From positions 2,790,001-2,854,000 of the forward strand of contig NZ_CP061947.1 of NCBI RefSeq assembly GCF_014838715.1: a DNA stretch of 64,000 nt, in the 5' to 3' direction. Of the stretch, positions 26,346 to 37,300 are shown one piece after another. The translations under genes and the position numbers were made by a program. The DNA is from Algoriphagus sp. Y33 (lineage in GTDB: Bacteria > Bacteroidota > Bacteroidia > Cytophagales > Cyclobacteriaceae). How positions within the stretch are numbered: position 1 is the stretch's first letter; each line of letters starts with the position of its first letter. Under the pieces are notes generated by a model, which was not told where the DNA came from, made no database searches, and saw only the letters and a program-made list of their open reading frames with translations.

Positions 26346-28586
26346 ATGGAACAAGCTTTGATTTATGTCGTCCCTGCATTGGGGCTGGTTGGCCTGATTG
26401 TAATGGCCATTAAATCTGCCTGGGTAACCCGGCAGCAAACCGGCGATAAAAACATGATGGAACTCGCCGGCTATATAGCCGATGGGGCCATGGCTTTTTT
26501 AAAGGCTGAGTGGAAAGTGCTTTCCTATTTTGCAGTCATCGCCGTGATACTTCTGGCATGGTCAGGAATGTCGGTGGAGACTTCCAGCCCTGTAATTGCC
26601 ATTTCCTTTCTAATAGGAGCCGTATTTTCAGCTTTCGCTGGATATATAGGTATGAATATCGCTACCAAAGCCAATGTCCGAACCACTCAGGCAGCAAGGA
26701 CAAGCTTGAAACATGCCCTTAAAGTCTCCTTTACGGGAGGCTCCGTCATGGGGCTTGGGGTAGCAGGATTGGCCGTTTTAGGTCTTGGCTCATTATTTAT
26801 CCTGTTTTACCATATGTACGTGCAAAGCGTAGGTGCAGGTGTAAATGGTGTAGAGATGGAAAAGGCACTTGAAGTTCTTGCGGGCTTCTCCCTAGGTGCT
26901 GAATCTATTGCACTTTTTGCGCGTGTGGGAGGAGGTATTTATACCAAAGCAGCCGATGTAGGCGCTGACTTGGTAGGAAAAGTGGAAGCTGGAATACCTG
27001 AGGATGACGTAAGAAATCCTGCAACAATTGCTGATAACGTAGGTGATAATGTAGGAGATGTGGCAGGGATGGGGGCTGATTTATTTGGCTCCTATGTAGC
27101 CACCATCCTCGCTACGATGGTTTTGGGACGCGAGATAGTATCAATGGATAATTTCGGAGGAATTGCCCCTATCCTACTCCCTATGATCTTGGCGGGATTA
27201 GGCATCGTATTCTCCATCATGGGGATGTTCTTTGTTACCATCAAAAATGATAAAGGAGATGTGCAGCATGCCCTGAATATGGGAAACTGGTCATCCATTG
27301 TCTTTACAGGAATTGCTTCATTTTTTGTGGTGAAGTATATGCTCCCGGAGACGCTTTCTATCCGAGGCTATGACTTTACCAATATGGATGTGTTCTATGC
27401 TATTATCCTTGGGTTGATAGTAGGAACTCTAATGAGTATCATCACAGAATATTACACAGCAATGGGCAAACGCCCCGTAAAATCAATCATACAGCAATCA
27501 GCGACCGGGCACGCCACCAATATCATTGCAGGTCTTGCAGTAGGAATGGAATCCACAGTCCTTCCTATACTTGTGCTCGCAGGCGGTATCATGGGATCCT
27601 ATGCTTTTGCGGGGCTTTATGGAGTAGCCATAGCGGCTGCAGGAATGATGGCTACTACTGCCATGCAGCTTGCAATTGATGCTTTTGGGCCTATAGCCGA
27701 TAATGCGGGAGGAATCGCCGAAATGAGCCAATTACCTGAAGAAGTAAGGCACCGAACCGACATTCTTGACGCTGTTGGAAACACTACAGCCGCTTCGGGC
27801 AAAGGATTTGCAATAGCCTCCGCCGCTTTGACTTCTCTTGCCTTGTTTGCTGCTTTTGTGGGAGTAGCCGGAATAGATGCTATAGATATTTTCAAAGCAC
27901 CTGTATTAGCGGCACTGTTTGTTGGAGGAATGATTCCTTTTATATTCTCTTCTCTTGCAATCGCTGCAGTAGGCAGGGCTGCAATGGATATGGTGAATGA
28001 AGTAAGACGGCAGTTCAGGGAAATCCCGGGAATTATGGAATATAAAGCCAAACCGGAATACGAAAAATGTGTAGAAATCTCTACCAAAGCTTCTCTTCGT
28101 GAAATGCTACTGCCGGGAGCTATTGCCCTCATTACTCCTCTGCTGATTGGTTTTGGCTTTCAGGATGTATTTGAGCAAGTCTCTTCTGCCGAAATGCTGG
28201 GGGGGTTACTCGCCGGAGTGACAGTCTCCGGAGTTTTAATGGGAATGTTCCAATCCAATGCAGGTGGAGCCTGGGACAATGCAAAGAAATCCTTTGAAAA
28301 AGGTGTAGAGATTGATGGTGAGATGTATTACAAAAAATCCGAGCCGCACAAAGCTTCTGTGACAGGCGATACCGTAGGTGATCCCTTTAAAGACACTTCA
28401 GGACCATCAATGAATATCCTTATCAAATTGATGTCTATCGTTGCTTTGATCATCGCACCTCATATCAGTCAAAGTCCACATCCCGACGCTGTGGCAGAAA
28501 AATACAGAATCAAAAAGGAGATCAATTATGATAACGGGAAAGAAACCCTACCTAAAGTGATATCAGAAATCAAGAAAGTGAATTAA
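26346..28586 (+). CDS. hppA: Ion-pumping membrane pyrophosphatase
   Basis: A 746-residue inner-membrane enzyme that couples pyrophosphate hydrolysis to cation export, with about 16 membrane segments. The active-site signature [19 protein letters not shown] is followed by [15 protein letters not shown] and [10 protein letters not shown], and a second Asp-rich site lies in [22 protein letters not shown] has Ala where potassium-independent enzymes have Lys, so activity should need potassium. The gate Glu of sodium pumps (DLFES) and of plant proton pumps (seven residues after the Asp) appear as Gly and Ala here. Bacteroidota enzymes without it are thought to pump protons. It has its own promoter and terminator and is monocistronic. 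Confidence 0.93.
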   Translation: MEQALIYVVPALGLVGLIVMAIKSAWVTRQQTGDKNMMELAGYIADGAMAFLKAEWKVLSYFAVIAVILLAWSGMSVETSSPVIAISFLIGAVFSAFAGYIGMNIATKANVRTTQAARTSLKHALKVSFTGGSVMGLGVAGLAVLGLGSLFILFYHMYVQSVGAGVNGVEMEKALEVLAGFSLGAESIALFARVGGGIYTKAADVGADLVGKVEAGIPEDDVRNPATIADNVGDNVGDVAGMGADLFGSYVATILATMVLGREIVSMDNFGGIAPILLPMILAGLGIVFSIMGMFFVTIKNDKGDVQHALNMGNWSSIVFTGIASFFVVKYMLPETLSIRGYDFTNMDVFYAIILGLIVGTLMSIITEYYTAMGKRPVKSIIQQSATGHATNIIAGLAVGMESTVLPILVLAGGIMGSYAFAGLYGVAIAAAGMMATTAMQLAIDAFGPIADNAGGIAEMSQLPEEVRHRTDILDAVGNTTAASGKGFAIASAALTSLALFAAFVGVAGIDAIDIFKAPVLAALFVGGMIPFIFSSLAIAAVGRAAMDMVNEVRRQFREIPGIMEYKAKPEYEKCVEISTKASLREMLLPGAIALITPLLIGFGFQDVFEQVSSAEMLGGLLAGVTVSGVLMGMFQSNAGGAWDNAKKSFEKGVEIDGEMYYKKSEPHKASVTGDTVGDPFKDTSGPSMNILIKLMSIVALIIAPHISQSPHPDAVAEKYRIKKEINYDNGKETLPKVISEIKKVN

Positions 28587-29057
28587 TTAGGAACACTCTT
28601 GTGCCTTACCAAACAGACTGCCTGGCTCAAGGCAGTCTTTTTTTTGTCCTTGCCTACAATCAGTTAGCTTAATATTACTCCTATTCAAAATATAATACGG
28701 CAAAAAGCAGCAATTACAAATATTATTTGACTTGAAATTAAATAGTAACATTTCGTTAAAAATCAATGTGAAAAAATTGAAATAACCACCACATTATTCT
28801 TAATTTATGGGATAATGATAGAAATAGGCATCAGTTTTCATCTAATTTCTGTTTTTTGAAAGATTTATGGCCGATTGAGAAGCAGTTTATACTGAATAGA
28901 TGCTTATAGAAAAGGATGGCCTTTTCTAAAGTATCTGGGAGGCTACCTGTTTTTACCCGTTTTATAATTTTAGAAACAGGATAAAGATGCAGGGATTTGC
29001 CAGATATCATTTAAAAAACTGATAAACCAATTTATACACTTTAAAACAAAAAAACAC
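28587..29057. other. Intergenic region upstream of SusC/SusD pair 1
   Basis: This AT-rich 471-base region begins with the hppA terminator and must contain the promoter of the susC-like gene. I could not find a perfect TAnnTTTG element, and no other gene is evident. Confidence 0.5.
28615..28645 (+). terminator. Intrinsic terminator after hppA
   Basis: A nine-base perfect stem (AGACTGCCT with AGGCAGTCT), six-base loop and an eight-base T run, 28 bases after the pyrophosphatase stop codon. Confidence 0.88.
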
Positions 29058-32000
29058 ATGAAGAAAAGCTACGCAATGACCTTGCTTTTTCTTTTGGGGT
29101 TTCTGGCTAGTATACCACTCTACGCACAGCAGACGGTCAAAGGAAAAGTAACAGCCCAAGAAGATGGCATGCCACTTCCTGGGGTGAGCATCGTGGTTCA
29201 AGGCACCAATACAGGTGCCGTGACCGACTTGGAGGGCAACTACTCGATCTCTGTTCCCAATTCCGAATCTGTTTTGGTATTCTCTTTTATTGGATATACC
29301 ACCCAACAAAAGATTGTAGGCAATTCTTCCGAAATCAACATATCCTTATCAGAAGACATATCCCAACTTGGGGAGGTAGTAGTCACTGCCCTTGGAATCA
29401 CCAGAGACGAGCGATCAATCGGTTATTCAACTCAGGAAGTAACAGGTGAAAATCTTACTTATACTAAAGAACAAAACGTACTAGGTTCGCTTTCAGGAAA
29501 AATAGCCGGTGTGCAAGTGACCGGCTCATCTGGAGCAAGTATGGGCGGAACCCAGAAAATAAAAATCAGAGGGGTAAACTCCATTTCAGGAGGCGGAGAG
29601 CCTTTAATGGTTATAGATGGTACTCCTATTTCCAACTCAAATTTCTCAGGTGCTTCAGGGCAGGATTACGGTAATTTAGGCCAGGATGTCAACCCGGAAG
29701 ACATAGAGACAATTAACGTATTGAAAGGTCCAGCAGCTTCTGCCCTTTATGGAATCAGAGGTCAATACGGGGTGATTATGATCACTACCAAAAAAGGCAA
29801 GAAAGGATCCGATGTAAAAGTGGAATTGAATTCAGCCATTTTTGTGGACAAGGTATTTAACCTAATGCCATACCAGAACCTCTACGGTGGTGGTGCCAGC
29901 CAGACGTGGAGAACCCTCCCTAACGGTGATAAATATGTAGATATGTCAGTAGATGAAAGCTGGGGACCAAAAATGGATGGCACTTTAGCTCGTCATGTCA
30001 TGAGTTTCTATCCGCAAGATCCTACCTATGGACAATTGACTCCCTTCGTAGCACATCCGGATAACATCAAAGACTATTATCAAACCGGAACAAATGTAAA
30101 CAATGGCGTTACCATCACGGGAGGAGGAGCTAACTCCAATTTTAGGATAAGTGCAAACGATACGAGAATTCAGGGTATAGAGCCCAATACTTCACTTAAA
30201 CGAAACAACCTCGGGGTAAGTCTGGGCATTGATTTGACTAAAAAACTGAAGGTAACCACTAATGTCAACTATGCGGCAAACGAAGGGCGTAGACCGGGCC
30301 AAGGCTCAGAGGATGGTTCAAGATATTTGGGACAGTGGTTCCAACGATCTATGGATATGAATAGACTAAAGGATTACAAGTATGAAGACGGAACCTTTCT
30401 TAACTGGAATTTAAGAAGACCGAGTGCCACTACCGGTGAAGTGACAAATTTTAATCCGCTCTACTGGGCAAACCCCTATTTTCTTGCCTATGAAAACTAT
30501 AGCGATGACAACAGGGACAGGTTCTTCGGGGATGTAGGATTATCCTACCAAATTTCCCCCGAGCTTAAAGTAAGCGGTTTTGTAAGATCAGATATGTACA
30601 CTCAGAACATCAATTCAAGAGCTTCATTTGGAGGGACTGGAGTTCCAGGGTATTCTGTTGGTAAATATCAGAACACTGAAATGAACTATGAGATCTTAGC
30701 TCAATACACCAAAACTTGGAATAAATTATCCCTAGATGCTAACGTAGGTGGAAACATATATGATAGAAACTATACTTACTTATCAATGGCAACAGTTGGA
30801 GGACTTTCCTCACCCGGTTTCTATAATATCGATGCCTCAATAGACAGACCTATCACTAATTCTTATCTACTAAGAAAACAAATCAAAAGTGCGTATGCTA
30901 TGGTTTCACTGGGATACAACAATACTTACTTTGTAGATGCTTCTCTAAGAAATGACAACTCAAGTACACTACCTGTGGACAATAACTCCTACTGGTATCC
31001 TTCTATTTCTACCTCATTGGTGTTCAGTGAGTGGATCAAATCTGATGTCATGACACTTGGTAAACTAAGACTGAGTTACGCACAGGCAGGTTCGGACTTA
31101 AGCCCTTACAGTACCACTTCTTTCTTTAATGTAGGTAGCACCTATGCTGGATCATCCACTGTAAACACACTTTCAGTACCTGCCAATTTGAATAATCCCA
31201 ATATCAAACCTTCATTCGCTCACTCTTATGAAGCTGGGGTTGATTTTAAGTTTTATGAAGGACGGGTTGGACTATCCTTTACCTACTACAATCAAAGAAA
31301 TGAAAATCAAATTCTGAATTTGGATGTATCAGGAGCAAGTGGTTACGGTTCTGCGACAATCAATGCCGGCGAAATTGTAAACAAAGGTCTTGAACTGGCA
31401 ATAACTGCCACACCATTTCAGTCAGATAGATTTAATTGGGATATATCATTCAATGTAAGTAGAAATAGAAATGAAGTAGTAGAGTTATATCCAGGCATAG
31501 ATGTGTATCAGTACGGAAGCACTACTTATTCTTCTACTTCAAGCTATTTGAATTCTTATGTAGGTAAGCCCTTCGGTAGCTTAGTAGGTCAAGCATATCA
31601 GAGAGACGAGGCTACTGGAAAAATACTTCTTGGAAGCAATAATTTGCCGCTTTATACAGATGCTACCCACGACTTTGGCACAGTTTTGCCAGATTTTAAT
31701 GGCGGTTTCCAAAACGTATTGAATTACAAAAACTTCCAACTCGCTGCAATGATTGACTTCCAAGCAGGAGGTCAATTTTTCTCAAGATCTAAAATGCTGG
31801 CAGTAAGAACCGGTCTTGATCCACTTTCAGCTACTACCAATGAAAATGGGATGAATGTCAGAGATCCATTAGAAGATGGTGGAGGAGTAAAAGTAGAAGG
31901 TATCTCTGCAGAGACGGGGGAAGAAATCACTGCTTTCGTAGATGCCAAAGCATACTATGGCGTAGTGGCAAGAAGGATCTATGAAGACTGGCTATACGAC

Positions 32001-32249
32001 GCTTCCTTCATCAGATTAAGAGAAGTAAGCTTGAGCTATAACTTCAACAAAGGTCAGTATGCTAAACTTCCTGTTGAAAATGTAAGGGTTGCGTTGGTAG
32101 GAAGAAATCTAGCCATGCTATTCCAAAATGCTCCTAAAGGCATCAATCCCGCTGAGCTCTCTACTGGTTCACAAGCTATTGGCTGGTACGAATCAGGTCA
32201 ATTGCCAAGTGTACGTTCGTTTGGTTTCAATCTTAACGTTACATTCTAA
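29058..32249 (+). CDS. SusC/RagA-family TonB-linked outer-membrane transporter (pair 1)
   Basis: A 1063-residue outer-membrane receptor. A signal peptide (1-24, ending YAQ) precedes a carboxypeptidase-D-regulatory-like domain (about 27-110: GKVTAQEDGMPLPGVSIVV, GAVTDLEGNYSISV), then the SusC plug (about 115-235: GEVVVTALGITRDERSIGYS, IRGVNSISGGGEPLMVIDGTP, INVLKGPAASALYGIRGQYGVIMITTKKG) and a beta-barrel to the end (FGFNLNVTF). It works with the SusD-like lipoprotein encoded 11 bases downstream. There are no FecR or ECF genes next to it, so it is not a classic trans-envelope signalling receptor. Substrate unknown. Confidence 0.95.
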   Translation: MKKSYAMTLLFLLGFLASIPLYAQQTVKGKVTAQEDGMPLPGVSIVVQGTNTGAVTDLEGNYSISVPNSESVLVFSFIGYTTQQKIVGNSSEINISLSEDISQLGEVVVTALGITRDERSIGYSTQEVTGENLTYTKEQNVLGSLSGKIAGVQVTGSSGASMGGTQKIKIRGVNSISGGGEPLMVIDGTPISNSNFSGASGQDYGNLGQDVNPEDIETINVLKGPAASALYGIRGQYGVIMITTKKGKKGSDVKVELNSAIFVDKVFNLMPYQNLYGGGASQTWRTLPNGDKYVDMSVDESWGPKMDGTLARHVMSFYPQDPTYGQLTPFVAHPDNIKDYYQTGTNVNNGVTITGGGANSNFRISANDTRIQGIEPNTSLKRNNLGVSLGIDLTKKLKVTTNVNYAANEGRRPGQGSEDGSRYLGQWFQRSMDMNRLKDYKYEDGTFLNWNLRRPSATTGEVTNFNPLYWANPYFLAYENYSDDNRDRFFGDVGLSYQISPELKVSGFVRSDMYTQNINSRASFGGTGVPGYSVGKYQNTEMNYEILAQYTKTWNKLSLDANVGGNIYDRNYTYLSMATVGGLSSPGFYNIDASIDRPITNSYLLRKQIKSAYAMVSLGYNNTYFVDASLRNDNSSTLPVDNNSYWYPSISTSLVFSEWIKSDVMTLGKLRLSYAQAGSDLSPYSTTSFFNVGSTYAGSSTVNTLSVPANLNNPNIKPSFAHSYEAGVDFKFYEGRVGLSFTYYNQRNENQILNLDVSGASGYGSATINAGEIVNKGLELAITATPFQSDRFNWDISFNVSRNRNEVVELYPGIDVYQYGSTTYSSTSSYLNSYVGKPFGSLVGQAYQRDEATGKILLGSNNLPLYTDATHDFGTVLPDFNGGFQNVLNYKNFQLAAMIDFQAGGQFFSRSKMLAVRTGLDPLSATTNENGMNVRDPLEDGGGVKVEGISAETGEEITAFVDAKAYYGVVARRIYEDWLYDASFIRLREVSLSYNFNKGQYAKLPVENVRVALVGRNLAMLFQNAPKGINPAELSTGSQAIGWYESGQLPSVRSFGFNLNVTF

Positions 32250-32260
32250 TTACAGACATC

Positions 32261-33658
32261 ATGAAAAAGCTTAATATAATGATCGTTTCAGCGCTTCTTT
32301 TGGTTGGCTGTAACAATTTTGAGGACGATATCAACATAAATCCCAACAGGCCTAGTGTGGCCTCGGGCACCCAATTGATTGCAAATGCGATGCTATCACT
32401 ACCAGGACTCAGCTCTTCGCCACAAGGAGAATTTATGTCCCAATATCTGAGTGAGACGCAATACGTAAATGCATCACTTTATCCGCAATCCTCTACTAGT
32501 TTCTATGGCTGGTATCAGGGACCTCTAATGAACCTGCAAACTGTCCTCAATTCGGCTGATGAACTTAGCGGAAATGAAGGACCTGTACCAAACCAGCTGG
32601 CTGTTGCAAAAATCCTAAAATCATATTATATCTGGAGTCTGACTGATAGATGGGGAGACATTCCTTATACTGAAGCCTTGATGGGTTCAGACAACTTTAC
32701 TCCAGCTTATGACACTCAGGAATTTATCTACACTGATCTATTTAATGTTTTGGATGAGGCAAGCAGTCAGATTGTCACCGGGAACATTACCAACGATATC
32801 ATCTACGGTGGAGATATGAACAAATGGTTTAAGCTAGCCAACACGCTTAAAATGCTTATGGCACTAAGACTTTCTGAAGTTAACCCAACCTTAGGCAAGG
32901 AAAAATTTGCCGCTGCCATGCAAGCAGGAGTTTTAGAATCAAATGACGACAACCTTGTTTTCAAACATTTAGCGGATGCCAACAACCAGAATTACTGGTT
33001 CGGTCAACTGAATCAGGGTAGAGAATGGTGGGCGATCAGCACTACCCTCATGGACAAAATTAAACCTGTAGGAGATCCTAGACTGATGGTTTATGGCAAT
33101 CCCAATCGAACTGATGGGGATTACACTGGCCTTGTTTTTGGAGAGACTGTGAATATTGATACAGAGAAATATTCACTTCTAGGCGATGCCATTACGGCGC
33201 AGGATGCGCCAGTTTACCTAGTGACCTATGCTCAGGTGTTATTCGCTGAAGCTGAAGCTGCCAAACTAGGCTGGATAGCAGGTGGAGATGCTACTGCTGA
33301 AGAAAACTACACCATGGCCATAGAAGCTTCAATGGATCAATGGGGAGCTGACATAAGTACGTTGGATGAATTTATGAGCCAACCTGAGATTGCCTACAAT
33401 TCCGACACCGCACTAGAACAGATCGCTACGCAGCGTTGGGTTCACTTATTTATGCATGGTTATGAAGGATGGGCCGAATATCGTAGAACTGGATACCCAA
33501 ACAACATGTCGGCACCCGATGGAGCTGAAGTTCCAAATAGGCAGATGTACATTGAAACTGAACAGTTTAACAATACAGAAAACTACAATGAAGCCATCCA
33601 AAGACAATTCGGAGGAGCAGAAAGCCTGTATGGCAAAGTTTGGTGGGATGTGGATTGA
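32261..33658 (+). CDS. SusD/RagB-like nutrient-binding lipoprotein (pair 1)
   Basis: A 465-residue surface lipoprotein that forms the lid of the SusC channel encoded just upstream. The signal peptide ends at Cys17 (LLLVGC). The body resembles the SusD-like type 2 group (NINPNRPSVA near residue 27, WSLTDRWGDIPYTEAL around 126, QVLFAEAEAAKLGW around 325, TQRWVHLFMHGYEGWAEYRRTGYP around 390), with TPR-like helices. The pair has no catabolic enzyme gene attached on the same strand except the PBP4-type carboxypeptidase further on, which a terminator separates. Confidence 0.93.
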   Translation: MKKLNIMIVSALLLVGCNNFEDDININPNRPSVASGTQLIANAMLSLPGLSSSPQGEFMSQYLSETQYVNASLYPQSSTSFYGWYQGPLMNLQTVLNSADELSGNEGPVPNQLAVAKILKSYYIWSLTDRWGDIPYTEALMGSDNFTPAYDTQEFIYTDLFNVLDEASSQIVTGNITNDIIYGGDMNKWFKLANTLKMLMALRLSEVNPTLGKEKFAAAMQAGVLESNDDNLVFKHLADANNQNYWFGQLNQGREWWAISTTLMDKIKPVGDPRLMVYGNPNRTDGDYTGLVFGETVNIDTEKYSLLGDAITAQDAPVYLVTYAQVLFAEAEAAKLGWIAGGDATAEENYTMAIEASMDQWGADISTLDEFMSQPEIAYNSDTALEQIATQRWVHLFMHGYEGWAEYRRTGYPNNMSAPDGAEVPNRQMYIETEQFNNTENYNEAIQRQFGGAESLYGKVWWDVD

Positions 33659-33675
33659 TTAAAAGTTTATACTAC

Positions 33676-33710
33676 AAAAGTCTCCTGTTTAACAGCAGGA
33701 GACTTTTTTG
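33676..33710 (+). terminator. Intrinsic terminator after SusC/SusD pair 1
   Basis: A 12-base perfect stem (AAAAGTCTCCTG, 33676-33687, with CAGGAGACTTTT, 33696-33707), eight-base loop and a T run. It ends the susCD transcript just before the PBP4 gene. Confidence 0.88.
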
Positions 33711-33734
33711 TTTAAATTGAGTAAAACATCCACC

Positions 33735-35042
33735 ATGAAAAAAATTCTCTTTGCCTGTTTGATTGCCTTTAGTTCCTGCACTGTCCAGCGTATCAATAAA
33801 TCTCTTACAAAATCCGATGTCTTTGACAAAGGTCATCTGGGGTTTATGCTGCTCGATCCAGACAAGGACAAGGTTTTGGTAGACATCAATTCTGACAAGT
33901 ACTTTATACCTGCCTCCAACACCAAACTATTCACTTTTTATACTTCCTATACAGTACTCGGAGATAGTCTGGTAAACGGGCTAAACTATCTGGAAAAAGA
34001 AGATTCCCTTATTTTCTGGGGTACAGGTGACCCGAGTTTGCTTCACCCTGATTTGAAAAACACGAAAGTAATAGAGTTCCTGAAAAAACAGGATAAAAAA
34101 CTGTATCTGCTGGACAATTTTGATCAGGTAAGTGCTTTCGGTTCGGGCTGGTCATGGGACTGGTACAATGCCTACTATGCGGCAGAAAGATCTTCAATGC
34201 CCATATATGGAGACATCGTTCGCTTCGCAAAAAAAGAAGGAGATTCTACTTTCTCCATCTATCCTACTCGCTTTGGTGCATCCATGAAACTCGCCGAACC
34301 CATAGGCAATGTCTCCTCAAGCTTTCGAAGGGATTATAAAGAAAACAAGTTTACTTATTTTTTAACAGGCGAAGCATTAGACAAAAGTTTTGAAACGGAT
34401 ATTCCCTTTATTACCTCCGCAGAGTTCACAGCCCAATTGCTGTCAGAAGAAATAGGAAAAGAAATAGAAATTATAACAAATCAAAAATACCTTTCTGAGG
34501 AACCGACAAAACTGCAAACAGCCCCAACTGACAGCATCTATGCACAGATGATGAAAATCTCGGATAATTTCCTTGCTGAGCAGCTTTTGTTATTGGTTTC
34601 CGATCAATTGGACAATAAACTCAACTCCGAAGATGCCATTGCTTATGCCAAAGAAAACTTGTTTTCAGACTTACCTGACGAACCCATATGGGTTGACGGC
34701 TCCGGGCTTTCATCCAAAAACATGTTTACACCCAGAACCATCATTGCTTTACTCGGCAAAATAAGAGCGGAAGTCCCTTTGGAAAAAATCAAAGCCTATT
34801 TCCCGGCGGGAGGAGAATCAGGAACTATCCGAAATTGGTATCCTGCTGACGAAGGGCAACCAGCTTATATTTATGCCAAAACCGGAACACTCTCCATGAG
34901 CAATGCGCTCAGCGGGTATTTATTGACAAAAAGTGGGAAAATTCTTCATTTCTCATGCCTGATGAACAACTATGCCATCTCTGCAAATGATTTGAAAACC
35001 GAACTTAACAAGATACTCTATTACATCCACGACAAGTATTAG
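33735..35042 (+). CDS. PBP4-type D-alanyl-D-alanine carboxypeptidase, lipoprotein
   Basis: From the ATG at 33735 this is a 435-residue envelope protein of peptidase family S13 (PBP4/DacB), which trims or cuts peptidoglycan stem peptides. The signal peptide ends at Cys15 (FSSC), indicating a lipoprotein. The penicillin-binding motifs are S61-N-T-K64 (SxxK), SDN in MKISDNFLAEQ and KTG in YAKTGTLS, with WVDGSGLSSKNMFTPRTI as the family-specific segment. It is somewhat shorter than E. coli PBP4. An upstream in-frame ATG at 33708 would lie in the terminator of the SusCD operon and is rejected. Confidence 0.9.
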   Translation: MKKILFACLIAFSSCTVQRINKSLTKSDVFDKGHLGFMLLDPDKDKVLVDINSDKYFIPASNTKLFTFYTSYTVLGDSLVNGLNYLEKEDSLIFWGTGDPSLLHPDLKNTKVIEFLKKQDKKLYLLDNFDQVSAFGSGWSWDWYNAYYAAERSSMPIYGDIVRFAKKEGDSTFSIYPTRFGASMKLAEPIGNVSSSFRRDYKENKFTYFLTGEALDKSFETDIPFITSAEFTAQLLSEEIGKEIEIITNQKYLSEEPTKLQTAPTDSIYAQMMKISDNFLAEQLLLLVSDQLDNKLNSEDAIAYAKENLFSDLPDEPIWVDGSGLSSKNMFTPRTIIALLGKIRAEVPLEKIKAYFPAGGESGTIRNWYPADEGQPAYIYAKTGTLSMSNALSGYLLTKSGKILHFSCLMNNYAISANDLKTELNKILYYIHDKY

Positions 35043-35185
35043 CTGAATTGAAAAATTGGAAATTGAGGCTAAGAATTAATACTTGTATTTAATGAATTTC
35101 TAAGAGAATACATGCCACATTAGAAGCTTTATGGGATATCTGTGGGCTAAAAAACATAAGCCATAAGTAACTTAACTATCAAACT

Positions 35186-37288
35186 ATGATCAAAACAACT
35201 ATGAGGTTTTTTGCCAAACTTTCGGTTTACCTCTTACTTTTCACTGTCAATTTTCTACCTAAAGATCTCCAATCCCAATCCTTCACCATGGATCAGGTAG
35301 GGAAATTCAGCTTCCCCTCAGAATTAACCTCCTCACCTACCGGAGAGAAAATAGCTTGGGCTATGAATGAACAGGGGAAGAGAAATGTATATTTTGCGCA
35401 GGCTCCCAATTTTGAGCCTAAAAAGCTTACTGGATTCGACGAAGACGAAGGGCAGGAAATTAGTAGTCTACAATTTACTCCTGACGGAAATTGGTTGGTA
35501 TTTGTCCGTGGAGGAGATCATGGAGGTGGCAATGCTTCCTCCACTGTCAATGCTCAAAATTTTCCAAAACTCCCAAAAGTGGAAATCTGGAAAATCCACC
35601 TTGCGGATGGCAAAGCGGAACCCATTACCGAAGCAGATGATCCTTTTGTCGGAGCACCTCACTCCCTAGGTTACCTCAAAGGAGGGCAAATCTGGACAGT
35701 TGATTTAAAAAGTATGTCTAAGCCATCCCAACTTTTTGAAGTAAAAGGAAACATTAATTATGCCCAATATTCCCCCGATGGGACTAAGTTGGCCTTTGTG
35801 ACCAACAGGGGATCACATTCTTTGGTAGGAATCTATGAAAATGACACCACTCCTATTCATTGGATTTCGCCTTCTTTCCGCCGGGACGTTTTACCACAAT
35901 GGTCTCCGGACGGTAAGCAACTTGCCTTTATCCGTACTCAGGGAGGTAGAGGTGCTGCTTTTCCACTACTGGAACCTAGGCATGTATCCTGGGAAATATG
36001 GCTGGCAGATGTAGAAACGGGGGAAGGATACAAATTGTGGAAAGCTCCGGAGACACTGAGAGGCTCTTATTCCTCTCCTTTTATATCTTTCAGTGCAGAT
36101 GGTAATTTGGTTTTCCAGTCCTACGAAGACGGCTGGCAACATTTATATGCTCTGGAAGTAGCCTCCGGCAAAACTACTTTACTCACTCCCGGTGACTATA
36201 TGGTGGAACAGATCAAAATGAATTCCACTAAATCAAAACTTATTTTCTCAGGAAATACAGGGGCTGAACCAGAGGATACAGATCGAAGACATATCGGAAC
36301 CATTGACATTACTAGCAAAGAATTAACTTGGAAAACTACAGGTTCGGGAATAGAAGCATATCCTGTGTGGATTGGAAATGAAGAGAAAACAGCCTATTTC
36401 ACTGCTACTGCACAACGCTCGCATCTAGTGGCTGTGAATGATGGAGCCAGCACCGAACTTTTGCAAGAGTCAATTATCCCGGAAGATTTCCCACAATCTT
36501 CCCTTGTCATTCCAAAACAGGTGAAATTCATTGCTCCTGATGGCACCACTCTATATGGACAGGTATTTGAAAAAGAAGGGGGAGCATCCAGCAAACCCGG
36601 AGTTGTTTTCGTCCATGGTGGTCCGCAGCGACAAATGCTGTTGGGCTGGAGTTATATGGATTATTATTCCAATACCTATGCCCTAAACCAATACCTGGCT
36701 GAGTTGGGTTTTGTGGTTCTTTCCGTGAATTACCGATTGGGAATCGGCTATGGCTATGAGTTTCACCGTCCTGCCAATGGCTATTACCAAGGAGCAATAG
36801 AGTATCAAGACATCAAAGCCGGTGGTGAATTCCTCGCTTCTTTGCCACAGGTAGATGGAGGTAAAATCGGGATTTATGGCGGCAGCTATGGTGGCTATTT
36901 GACAGCTTTGGCATTGGCCAGAGATTCTGATTTGTTCAAAGTCGGGGTTGATATTCACGGAGTCCATGATCTGGACGGTCGATATGATTTGCCCGAAACG
37001 TATGAAGTTGCTGCTGACCTAGACAAAGCCAAGGAGATTGCCTGGGAATCCTCACCGATGGCAGATTTAGCCACCTGGACTTCTCCTGTGCTTTTCATCC
37101 ATGCCGATGATGACCGCAATGTTGCTGTAAGCCAGACGGCTGATTTGATCAGAAGATTTGAAGAGCTTGGAAAACCTTACGAATCTATTCTAATCCCCGG
37201 CGACACACACCACTGGATGAAATGGTCAAATATGATCAAAGTGGATCAGGCTACAGCTGATTTCCTCAAAAAACACTTACTAAATTAA
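35186..37288 (+). CDS. Secreted S9-family peptidase (acylaminoacyl/DPP-type)
   Basis: A 700-residue exported serine peptidase of the prolyl-oligopeptidase family. A signal peptide (about 1-30, ending LQSQ) is followed by a seven-bladed propeller with TolB-like repeats (about 35-400: FTPDGNWLVFVRGG, YSPDGTKLAFVTN, WSPDGKQLAFIRT) and a C-terminal alpha/beta-hydrolase domain (about 440-700). The triad is visible: Ser567 in GGSYGGY, an Asp in HADDDRNV (about 643) and His in GDTHHW (about 675). It probably removes dipeptides or acyl-amino acids from peptides in the periplasm. It stands between the PBP4 gene and a VOC protein, close to SusCD pair 2. Confidence 0.92.
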   Translation: MIKTTMRFFAKLSVYLLLFTVNFLPKDLQSQSFTMDQVGKFSFPSELTSSPTGEKIAWAMNEQGKRNVYFAQAPNFEPKKLTGFDEDEGQEISSLQFTPDGNWLVFVRGGDHGGGNASSTVNAQNFPKLPKVEIWKIHLADGKAEPITEADDPFVGAPHSLGYLKGGQIWTVDLKSMSKPSQLFEVKGNINYAQYSPDGTKLAFVTNRGSHSLVGIYENDTTPIHWISPSFRRDVLPQWSPDGKQLAFIRTQGGRGAAFPLLEPRHVSWEIWLADVETGEGYKLWKAPETLRGSYSSPFISFSADGNLVFQSYEDGWQHLYALEVASGKTTLLTPGDYMVEQIKMNSTKSKLIFSGNTGAEPEDTDRRHIGTIDITSKELTWKTTGSGIEAYPVWIGNEEKTAYFTATAQRSHLVAVNDGASTELLQESIIPEDFPQSSLVIPKQVKFIAPDGTTLYGQVFEKEGGASSKPGVVFVHGGPQRQMLLGWSYMDYYSNTYALNQYLAELGFVVLSVNYRLGIGYGYEFHRPANGYYQGAIEYQDIKAGGEFLASLPQVDGGKIGIYGGSYGGYLTALALARDSDLFKVGVDIHGVHDLDGRYDLPETYEVAADLDKAKEIAWESSPMADLATWTSPVLFIHADDDRNVAVSQTADLIRRFEELGKPYESILIPGDTHHWMKWSNMIKVDQATADFLKKHLLN

Positions 37289-37300
37289 GAAACTAATCTA

